From JAIYCX01 sp044351785 (GTDB taxonomy: Bacteria > Bdellovibrionota_C > UBA2361 > SZUA-149 > DAOLCO01): a DNA stretch of 7,966 nt. The notes beneath the pieces are model-generated. The model saw only the letters and a list, made by a program, of their open reading frames with translations, ran no database searches and had not been told where the DNA came from. A program made the translations under genes and the position numbers. The stretch lies in NCBI GenBank assembly GCA_044351785.1, contig JBILFC010000136.1, forward strand, positions 1 to 7,966, written 5' to 3'. Positions 1 to 4,683 of this stretch are shown here, piece after piece (position 1 is the first letter of the stretch; each line of letters begins with the position of its first letter).

Positions 1-1
1 A

Positions 2-193
2 TTCGACGTGTCCGGGGCAGGGGATACTGTTTCAGCGGTGTTTACTTTGTCTTTAGCAGTTGGTGCAACGCCGGAGGAGTCCGCAACTTTAGCAAACTGC
101 GCCGCGGCAAGGGTGATTAGGGAGGTAGGAACAGCTACTCTAGATCCTGAAGAGTTAAAAGAAGTAGTAGAATTTTGGGGGCAACAAGAGTGA
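2..193 (+). CDS. hldA: C-terminal end of PfkB-family sugar kinase, probably D-glycero-beta-D-manno-heptose-7-phosphate kinase (5' partial)
   Basis: Only the last 63 codons are present; the reading frame is open from base 2, so the gene begins outside the window. The visible part starts FDVSGAGDTV, the signature of PfkB/ribokinase-type kinases. The GAGD Asp is the catalytic base and the glycines form the anion hole. The tail with VGTATLDPEEL closely resembles the end of the kinase domain of RfaE/HldE, which phosphorylates heptose-7-phosphate at C1 for ADP-heptose and LPS inner-core synthesis. The protein stops just after the kinase domain, so this would be the separate kinase form (HldA/RfaE1) and not the bifunctional HldE with a fused nucleotidyltransferase. 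The stop codon overlaps the probable yicC start by 4 bases. This stretch looks more GC-rich than yicC. Another PfkB sugar kinase cannot be excluded without the N-terminus. Confidence 0.82.
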   Translation, partial: FDVSGAGDTVSAVFTLSLAVGATPEESATLANCAAARVIREVGTATLDPEELKEVVEFWGQQE

Positions 194-1077
194 GTATAAT
201 TTATAGCATGACTGGATTTGGAGAGTGTATAGTAGTAGAGCCAGAGGTTCTTGCTAGTATAAGAGTTCAGATCAAGTCTGTTAATAGTAGATTCCTTGAT
301 TTAAATGTTAAACTTCCTATCGTTTATAGTTCAGCTGAATCAGAAATTCAGAAAAGAATTAAAACGAAAATTAAGAGGGGAAGAGTAGAGGTATCAGTTT
401 CTAGAGTTTTACAATCAAGTGATAGTGCTTCTAAGCTAAATAGTGGAGCTTTGGATGGATTTGTAAAACAATTGAGCTCTATTAAAATAAATGATCTAAG
501 TAGTAAAGAGATATTGTTATCAGCTTTACCAGCATTATTTTCTAGAAAGGAAGTTTTAGATGGTAATGACCTAGAATCAATTAGTGAAGCAGAGAAGTTA
601 GTTCTATTGGATTGTTTTGATAAAAGTTTAGAAATATTTATTTCTTCAAGAAGGGAAGAGGGAGAGGTGTTGGGTAGTGAACTTACTCATCAGATTACAG
701 GAATAAGGAATATTTCAGAGTCAATTAAGTCTATGAGTCAGGCCTCTCCTCTAAAGTTAAAGGAAAAGTTTCAAGCAAGGCTCACTGAGTTGTTAGGTAC
801 AACTACTTTAAATCAAGAACGACTTGAGCAAGAAGTAGCTATCCTAGCTGATCGTACTGATATTAGAGAGGAAATTGTTAGACTTGATAGTCATATTAAA
901 TTATTTTCTGATTCGATACCAGAGGGTGGTAGGAAATTGGAATTTATTGTTCAAGAGTTGGGTCGGGAGATTAATACAATAGGTTCTAAATCTAGTGAAG
1001 TAGAGTTATCTACTTTAGTGATTGAAGCCAAGTCTATATTAGAGAAGATCAGAGAGCAGATTCAGAATGTGGAGTAG
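190..1077 (+). CDS. yicC: YicC/YloC-family endoribonuclease
   Basis: The protein belongs to the YicC family: an N-terminal YicC_N domain starting SMTGFGE and a C-terminal DUF1732 domain. The last 80 residues hold the family signature EEIVRLDSHI, then RKLEFIVQELGREINTIGSKS, then an IREQIQNVE end. Members are RNA-binding endoribonucleases linked to RNA turnover. The frame is open back to a TTG at 175, but I prefer the GTG at 190. It gives MSIIYSMTGFGE (families usually begin MI-x-SMTGF), a normal length of 295 residues, a GTGA overlap with the upstream kinase stop, and a GGGGG Shine-Dalgarno-like run about 9 bases upstream. ATG at 208 would cut into the conserved N-terminus. Codon use is AT-rich with AGA/AGG arginines. 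The gene overlaps gmk by 11 bases; yicC-gmk adjacency is widespread in bacteria. Confidence 0.93.
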   Translation: MSIIYSMTGFGECIVVEPEVLASIRVQIKSVNSRFLDLNVKLPIVYSSAESEIQKRIKTKIKRGRVEVSVSRVLQSSDSASKLNSGALDGFVKQLSSIKINDLSSKEILLSALPALFSRKEVLDGNDLESISEAEKLVLLDCFDKSLEIFISSRREEGEVLGSELTHQITGIRNISESIKSMSQASPLKLKEKFQARLTELLGTTTLNQERLEQEVAILADRTDIREEIVRLDSHIKLFSDSIPEGGRKLEFIVQELGREINTIGSKSSEVELSTLVIEAKSILEKIREQIQNVE

Positions 1078-1663
1078 GAAAGAAAACTTGCTGTTTTGTT
1101 TAATCGGTCCCGGTGCTAGCGGGAAGAGTTCTATTGCGGCAGGATTGTTAAAGACTTGTCTTCCTCTGAGAGTTTCTGTCTCCACTACTACAAGAGTCCC
1201 TAGGCCTTATGAGAAGGACGGAAGGGAGTACCATTTTGTAAGTAGGGAGGAGTTTCAGAAGAGAATACTTGATGGACGTTTTGTTGAATGGGCTGAGTTT
1301 GCAGGTAATTTGTACGGTTCAGAGAAAGATAATTTTGAGGATAAAGAAAAGTCTATTATCTTAGATATTGAGATTGAGGGTGTTAAACAGCTAAGAACTC
1401 ATTTTGGAGATAGGGTTGTTGTTTTATTTATAGTTCCACCTTCTAGAGAGGCACTGCTAAAGCGCCTACGGGCTAGGGGTTCAGATACGGAAGAACGAAT
1501 TCAAGATCGGATGCGTATAGCCGAAGCTGAAATGAATATAGCTAAACAACCTGGCTTTTCAGATTATGTAATAGTTAATGAGAGTTTAGAGGATAGCATT
1601 GATTTAGCAAGGTCAATCGTGCAGGCGGAGTTTTGTAAGAGGCGTAGGTTGGTCGAAATTTAG
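1067..1663 (+). CDS. gmk: Guanylate kinase
   Basis: Guanylate kinase (GMP + ATP to GDP + ADP), a cytoplasmic essential purine enzyme; 198 residues is within the usual range. Visible motifs: P-loop GPGASGKS (residues 14-21), a permuted form of the common GPSGAGKS that still fits GxxxxGK[ST]; the GMP-binding segment VSTTTRVPRP (38-47) followed by DGREYHF (51-57); EWAEFAGNLYG (74-84), in which E74 and Y83 match guanine/phosphate contacts; ILDIEIEG (98-105); and the arginine-rich lid LKRLRARGSDTEERI (131-145). The C-terminal DYVIVNESLEDS matches the family end. The ATG lies 11 bases inside yicC, so translation is probably coupled. A TTG at 1088, preceded by a GGAAAG-like sequence, is an alternative start that keeps the P-loop but gives an unusually short leader; the ATG is preferred. 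Confidence 0.96.
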   Translation: MWSRKENLLFCLIGPGASGKSSIAAGLLKTCLPLRVSVSTTTRVPRPYEKDGREYHFVSREEFQKRILDGRFVEWAEFAGNLYGSEKDNFEDKEKSIILDIEIEGVKQLRTHFGDRVVVLFIVPPSREALLKRLRARGSDTEERIQDRMRIAEAEMNIAKQPGFSDYVIVNESLEDSIDLARSIVQAEFCKRRRLVEI

Positions 1664-1754
1664 AGAGAGCACTACAGGAGATAATCGATTTACAATGCCA
1701 GCGTGTGTGAAGGTTGTTAGGGAAAATGGGTTTGAGAAGTTGTATTAGTGGTTT

Positions 1755-2150
1755 TTATAGATTCACAATATCAAGCTTCGTATATTTGCCAATAACAGTA
1801 AAATCTTTATCTGAGTGTAGTAGCGGTATTTTATTATTTACGCAAAATGCTGCGATGAAGAGGTCGTTTGGTTTATTGATCGTTACTCCTTTCTTTCTAC
1901 AAGTTCTGTAGATTTCAGCGCTCATTTCCGAAACTCTCTTCCCTAACATGTCGTAATAGATAAGGCTATTAAATAGCTCTTTAGCCTTTTGAAAAGCTTT
2001 ATCAGATTTAAAGCCTCTAAGTACTTCGGCTATTATAATGTCGCCGGTCACTATAGGTACTATGCCCAAACACTGATGAAGGAATGTAGCCTCTTTAGTT
2101 TGGTTATTATTAAAATAGTCTATCCAGACTGAAGAATCGATTAGAATCAT
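1755..2150 (-). CDS. vapC: VapC-type PIN-domain ribonuclease toxin
   Basis: A 131-residue single PIN domain, the usual VapC length. It begins MILIDSSVWIDYF, with D5 as first catalytic acid. E42 lies in IIIAEVLRGF, D96 in PNDLFIAA, and D114/D116 in LHSDKDF, so the metal-binding acidic set of an active PIN nuclease appears complete. VapC toxins are Mg-dependent endoribonucleases, typically cutting tRNA or rRNA loops and slowing growth when freed from VapB; the substrate here cannot be told from sequence. The start codon overlaps the vapB stop (ATGA, 2147-2150), the standard coupled antitoxin-first arrangement. No good Shine-Dalgarno sequence precedes it, consistent with coupling. The gene runs convergently towards gmk, with 91 bp between the two stops and no visible terminator. 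Confidence 0.93.
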   Translation of the reverse strand: MILIDSSVWIDYFNNNQTKEATFLHQCLGIVPIVTGDIIIAEVLRGFKSDKAFQKAKELFNSLIYYDMLGKRVSEMSAEIYRTCRKKGVTINKPNDLFIAAFCVNNKIPLLHSDKDFTVIGKYTKLDIVNL

Positions 2151-2341
2151 TTTTCAGTTCGTTCTTTAGATAGATCTCCTGTCCAAGGTAGCTTCCCGCG
2201 GTAGTTTTTAATCCTACCCTGCTTTTTTACTTGTAAAAAAAGATTAAGAGCCTGTTCTATGAGGTCCTTTTTAGTTTTTATACCAGATGCTTCTAAACAG
2301 TCTGAAACTAATTTATCATTAAGTATAATGTTAGTTCTCAT
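2147..2341 (-). CDS. vapB: VapB-type antitoxin (ribbon-helix-helix)
   Basis: A 64-residue protein. Its start, MRTNIILNDKLVSDCLEAS, followed by GIKTKKDLIEQALNLFL, is typical of the short VapB antitoxins whose N-terminal ribbon-helix-helix binds operator DNA. The tail (YRGKLPWTGDLSKER, 44-61) matches the conserved G-x-x-x-W-x-G-D-L segment that wraps around the PIN toxin in this family. Its job is to neutralise the adjacent VapC and, with it, repress the shared promoter. It overlaps vapC by 4 bases. The promoter and perfect inverted repeat immediately upstream (2354-2401) support autoregulation. There is no clear ribosome binding site in the roughly 25-nt leader. Confidence 0.9.
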   Translation of the reverse strand: MRTNIILNDKLVSDCLEASGIKTKKDLIEQALNLFLQVKKQGRIKNYRGKLPWTGDLSKERTEK

Positions 2342-2353
2342 GTGGAATTACTG

Positions 2354-2384
2354 AATGTGTATAATAATTGAAATTATACACATT
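2354..2384. promoter_or_regulatory. Perfect inverted repeat, probable VapB/VapBC operator
   Basis: The arms AATGTGTATAAT (2354-2365) and ATTATACACATT (2373-2384) are exact reverse complements, 12 bp each, around a 7-bp spacer. The repeat covers the -10 box and the predicted start of the vapBC transcript, where a VapB-VapC complex would block RNA polymerase. It lies 13 bp upstream of the vapB start codon. The operator role is inferred from position and symmetry. Confidence 0.75.
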
Positions 2385-2401
2385 GCAGAGTAAGCTGTAA
2401 A
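2373..2401 (-). promoter_or_regulatory. vapBC promoter
   Basis: Read on the minus strand: TTTACA (2401-2396, 5 of 6 to the sigma-70 -35 consensus), a 17-bp spacer, then a perfect TATAAT (2378-2373). Transcription would start near 2366, about 25 nt before the vapB ATG. This gives vapBC its own promoter, starting only about 18 bp past the HEPN gene stop, so the two TA modules need not share one transcript. Confidence 0.75.
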
Positions 2402-2418
2402 GCAAAAAGTTAAATGAC

Positions 2419-2835
2419 CTATGGAGTCCTTTCAATATCTTTTTTACAAATCTCGACCACTTTGGTTGCGCTGTCTAGTGCTACTTTTGCATGTTTTTCT
2501 TTGTAGAAATTATGCGGAGTAATATCTTCGCTGCCGTAAAAAGACAGTTCTCTATCCCGTCTTAGATCGTGAGAAGTATTCATAAGAAATTCAAGATTCT
2601 CATTTATTCTGGCTGAAAATCTTTCTTTGTTTTGCTCCAGTATTTCGCTAACATCATGTATGCGTGGGATGTCTATCCTATAGTGTCTAAGTAGGGCTTT
2701 TAAAGCTAATTCGACCACTTCCTGAGACTCTCTAACTGTATCAGCCCAAAGACTCTCTTGCATTAGAGTGTGAATGCTTTTTAAGCGACCAGAGGCTCTG
2801 AAAATATAATCTGAAACTAAATCTTGACTCTTCAT
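2419..2835 (-). CDS. HEPN-domain protein, probable toxin of an MNT-HEPN pair
   Basis: A 138-residue all-helical HEPN-domain protein. Family features: a helical N-terminus with paired amphipathic helices (AS.RLKSIHTLMQES, then ADTVRESQEVVELALKALLR, 31-50), the loop IPRIHDVSEIL (57-66), and the segment ELSFYGSED (96-104) followed by a helix with KHAKVALDSATKVVEIC. HEPN partners of minimal nucleotidyltransferases are often RNases whose active site is R-x(4-6)-H. The only well-placed match is R53-x6-H60, and I am not sure it corresponds to the catalytic position in this subfamily. In known pairs (HepT/MntA) the nucleotidyltransferase adenylylates a HEPN tyrosine; Y100 is a candidate only. It starts 7 bp after the RHH-nucleotidyltransferase stop and has a coupled ribosome binding site, so the two are one operon. 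Confidence 0.85.
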   Translation of the reverse strand: MKSQDLVSDYIFRASGRLKSIHTLMQESLWADTVRESQEVVELALKALLRHYRIDIPRIHDVSEILEQNKERFSARINENLEFLMNTSHDLRRDRELSFYGSEDITPHNFYKEKHAKVALDSATKVVEICKKDIERTP

Positions 2836-2840
2836 TTAAA

Positions 2841-2844
2841 TCCT
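2841..2844 (-). promoter_or_regulatory. Ribosome binding site of the HEPN gene, overlapping the upstream stop codon
   Basis: On the minus strand the sequence reads TAGGATTTAAATG. The TAG (2845-2843) ends the upstream nucleotidyltransferase gene and shares two bases with an AGGA Shine-Dalgarno element (2844-2841), five bases before the HEPN ATG. This fixes the HEPN start and suggests antitoxin and toxin are translated by coupled ribosomes. Confidence 0.65.
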
Positions 2845-3385
2845 AATTTATATGTGTCCAATAAGGTACGCCGTAACTAGATTTTCTCTCCACTGATCCA
2901 CTTAGTATATATTGCCTCACAAGAGTAAGAAACTGTGAAACTTTTAAATCAGGATCGTATAAGACGATACCATCTAGGGCTACTTCTAACCATAGGCTAC
3001 CAACGTTTTTAACATCTATTGGAAGATGCACAATGCTCACGGAAACTTCTTTACCATTTAATTTGATCTTATCTATTCTTGTGTAAAGGTCTCTGTCGAT
3101 AGGTATCTTTGAATCTAAAACCAGAAGAACATCTACATCAGAGCTTTCAAAAGCGTCTCCTCTAGCAGTGGAGCCAAAGATCAGTATAGATACGACTTGT
3201 TCGGGGTACAGTGAACGTAATAGGCTTTGAATCTGAATAAATGATTCGGGAAAAGAAAGACCTGCCGAAATAGCTTGTTTGCTAAAGGCATTTAAGGAAA
3301 TGTTTCTGCTGTCAGCATCAACTTTTGCCATTTCGTAAATGTTTAGTGGTAATCTCACTAAGAATTCTTTAATATCTTTGCTCAT
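2843..3385 (-). CDS. Ribbon-helix-helix + minimal nucleotidyltransferase (MNT) fusion, probable antitoxin
   Basis: A 180-residue two-domain protein. Residues about 6-43 (EFLVRLPLNIYEMA, then DSRNISLNAFSKQAI) read as a HicB/Arc-like ribbon-helix-helix DNA-binding domain: a short strand with alternating polar residues and two helices joined at a SLNAF turn. Residues about 62-145 form a minimal nucleotidyltransferase: IFGSTARGDAFESSDVDVLL holds the GS-x10-D-x-D motif (G71, S72, D83, D85). The usual third carboxylate is not obvious; the strand GKEVSVSIVH (111-120) has serines where an Asp is common, with E113 a possible substitute. Stand-alone MNT proteins act as antitoxins to HEPN toxins by binding or adenylylating them. 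The fused DNA-binding domain suggests this one also represses its own promoter, where two identical palindromes lie. The next gene on this strand is the HEPN partner. No Shine-Dalgarno sequence precedes the ATG. Confidence 0.85.
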   Translation of the reverse strand: MSKDIKEFLVRLPLNIYEMAKVDADSRNISLNAFSKQAISAGLSFPESFIQIQSLLRSLYPEQVVSILIFGSTARGDAFESSDVDVLLVLDSKIPIDRDLYTRIDKIKLNGKEVSVSIVHLPIDVKNVGSLWLEVALDGIVLYDPDLKVSQFLTLVRQYILSGSVERKSSYGVPYWTHIN

Positions 3386-3392
3386 GTTTAAG

Positions 3393-3402
3393 ATGATATC
3401 AT
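3393..3402. promoter_or_regulatory. Palindrome ATGATATCAT, copy 1 (probable operator)
   Basis: A perfect 10-bp palindrome 7 bp upstream of the RHH-nucleotidyltransferase start codon, at the predicted transcription start. An identical copy lies 23 bp further upstream. Ribbon-helix-helix dimers typically bind short tandem palindromic operators, so the fused RHH domain of the adjacent gene is the natural candidate ligand. Confidence 0.65.
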
Positions 3403-3407
3403 GCTCT

Positions 3408-3413
3408 AGTATA
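3408..3413 (-). promoter_or_regulatory. Putative -10 box of the MNT-HEPN operon
   Basis: On the minus strand TATACT (5 of 6 to consensus) lies 22 bp upstream of the ATG. The -35 is weak: TAAGCA at 17 bp or TTAAGC at 18 bp. Transcription would start near 3401, giving a very short leader of about 16 nt. The box sits between two identical palindromes, which makes the assignment more believable than the weak -35 alone. Confidence 0.5.
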
Positions 3414-3415
3414 AA

Positions 3416-3425
3416 ATGATATCAT
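3416..3425. promoter_or_regulatory. Palindrome ATGATATCAT, copy 2 (probable operator)
   Basis: Identical to copy 1 at 3393-3402, with centres 23 bp apart, about two helical turns, so both face roughly the same side of DNA. It falls in the spacer between the -35 and -10 regions of the minus-strand promoter. Together the copies bracket the TATACT -10 box. Confidence 0.65.
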
Positions 3426-3530
3426 TTTTTTGCTTAAGGTAGCCCCGCACCTCCTGGATAATCTTTAAATGACTACTGGCCCTCAGCAGCAGATTGGATA
3501 AGTAGCCTTAAATATGAGCCTTTTAAATGT

Positions 3531-3559
3531 GATACATTTTCTGTAGATTTTAGCATAAT
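3531..3559 (+). promoter_or_regulatory. Possible promoter of the metallopeptidase-like gene
   Basis: GATACA (3531-3536, 3 of 6), a 17-bp spacer and CATAAT (3554-3559, 5 of 6). The predicted transcript would start at about 3566, the A of the start codon, and no Shine-Dalgarno sequence precedes that codon, so a leaderless message is possible. The -35 match is weak, so this is only a candidate. Confidence 0.35.
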
Positions 3560-3565
3560 TCCTAT

Positions 3566-4504
3566 ATGGTTCAGCAAGAAACACAAAGAAGAGTAGATAA
3601 TAGTAGAGAAGCTGGTTTACAGCCTGAGGCTGCTCGCGATGTACCTTACGGTGAATTTAAGCAAAATCTTACAGCAAAATTTCTTTCATCTCTAAATGAA
3701 ACAGAACGCCGCTTATTAAAAACTAATGATCGGGAAGACCCAAATTTAATTAAGATCCTTGATCGTTACAATGAAGGTAGGCGAGAGCAGTTGAAGATGT
3801 GGATGGAGGTAAATTCGCTAGATATGCCAGCATGGCAAGAAAAGATTATTAAGGAGTGTAGCAATATCGTAGCGGAAGATGTAAAAGGTAGTGGTGTGAA
3901 GCCCATCCCTATGAAGGTGTACTTGATTCCTGAAGAGTTGCTACCACCAAACACCGCTGGTTGGACAATGGATGAGATTAATTCCATAGTAATGGTCAAA
4001 AAGGATGAAAGGGGAAATGGATACAATGATTTAATATCCGGTGGACTCTCTCATCATACTGCAATTCATGAGGCATATCATTTATTCTCTGGCGGATTTA
4101 AGCAGCACCGTTTAGAGGAGGGCGCAGCTGAATGGTGCTCATCTAAAAAGTTAATGGATATGCCAGTTAGCTACCAAGTGAATTACCAAGTAGATGTAGG
4201 AATTGTTAATGAATTAATTGGAGCGATAGAGAAAATATCTAATATTAGTAATGCTGAAGCTGAGAAGATTTTTAAACAAGCATATTTTACGGGTAACAAG
4301 GAGAAGCTTAAGGAAATTTTTGGAGAAGAAGGCTGGGCAAAAATTGAATCAGTGGCCGAAGGCTATAATGATCCATTATTAGATCAGGATGAGCTTGGAA
4401 AGAATTATGAACCTGAAATGAAGTCAGTTATAGCGGGAATTGTGGCTGAGAGACACACTGATGTTTATGGCTCCTTAAAGCTTCCACCTGCCAGGTTACC
4501 CTAG
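3566..4504 (+). CDS. Putative cytoplasmic zinc metallopeptidase (HEAYH...E, gluzincin-like), family not recognised
   Basis: A 312-residue protein I cannot place in a named family. The central segment reads SHHTAIHEAYHLFSGG (162-177) and then HRLEEGAAEW (181-190). H168-E169-x-x-H172 is the zinc-peptidase HExxH motif. The E184/E185-G-x-A-E that follows 11-12 residues later resembles the third-ligand glutamate helix (xEGxAEy) of gluzincins. The N-terminal third is polar and helical, rich in Glu/Arg/Lys. There is no signal peptide or membrane segment, so it should act in the cytoplasm or be exported by another route. The C-terminal part is helical and charged and ends in a proline-rich LKLPPARLP tail. 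It diverges from the MNT-HEPN operon across a 180-bp gap. It could be a regulatory protease, an effector or part of the accessory island; nothing visible decides between these. The ATG start lacks a Shine-Dalgarno sequence. Confidence 0.72.
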   Translation: MVQQETQRRVDNSREAGLQPEAARDVPYGEFKQNLTAKFLSSLNETERRLLKTNDREDPNLIKILDRYNEGRREQLKMWMEVNSLDMPAWQEKIIKECSNIVAEDVKGSGVKPIPMKVYLIPEELLPPNTAGWTMDEINSIVMVKKDERGNGYNDLISGGLSHHTAIHEAYHLFSGGFKQHRLEEGAAEWCSSKKLMDMPVSYQVNYQVDVGIVNELIGAIEKISNISNAEAEKIFKQAYFTGNKEKLKEIFGEEGWAKIESVAEGYNDPLLDQDELGKNYEPEMKSVIAGIVAERHTDVYGSLKLPPARLP

Positions 4505-4683
4505 TCCTTCTCTATTTTTTATAGCTAAAGCTATCTCTTGTGAAGTAAACTCAATAATCCATAGACTAGATGCTGAATAAAGTTTATAGAGCGTTGTTTT
4601 TTTAACCTTGGCTATTATGGACATCTGCTAAGTATTTAAATGAATGGATTTTTTTTACTTCTGTTGAAGGTATTAGAGTTTTT

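Noticed and set aside
1108..1131. Unusual P-loop order GPGASGKS in guanylate kinase as a sign of a divergent enzyme
   Set aside because: It still satisfies GxxxxGK[ST], and all other guanylate kinase motifs are intact; likely natural variation.
1714..1911. Open frame of 65 codons on the + strand
   Set aside because: Lies mostly antisense to the well-supported vapC, starts with TTG, and has no recognisable protein features.
3434..3511. TTAAGG and CCTTAA, with repeated GTAGCC, about 70 bp apart in the divergent intergenic region
   Set aside because: Six-base arms at long range are expected by chance; no attachment site or transposon end structure accompanies them.
3766..4026. Open frame of 86 codons on the - strand
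   Set aside because: Antisense shadow of the metallopeptidase-like gene, with no ribosome site and low-complexity hydrophobic/serine content.
4521..4534. Small inverted repeat ATAGCTAAAGCTAT after the metallopeptidase-like gene, considered as a terminator
   Set aside because: The stem is at most 5-6 bp with little GC, and the T-run precedes the hairpin instead of following it on the + strand; it gives an A-run on the other strand.
4594..4618. Possible promoter (TTGTTT and TATTAT) upstream of the DUF1800 gene
   Set aside because: Spacing between boxes is only 13 bp and no better -35 is present; the 4505-4683 gap must hold a promoter, but I cannot point to it.
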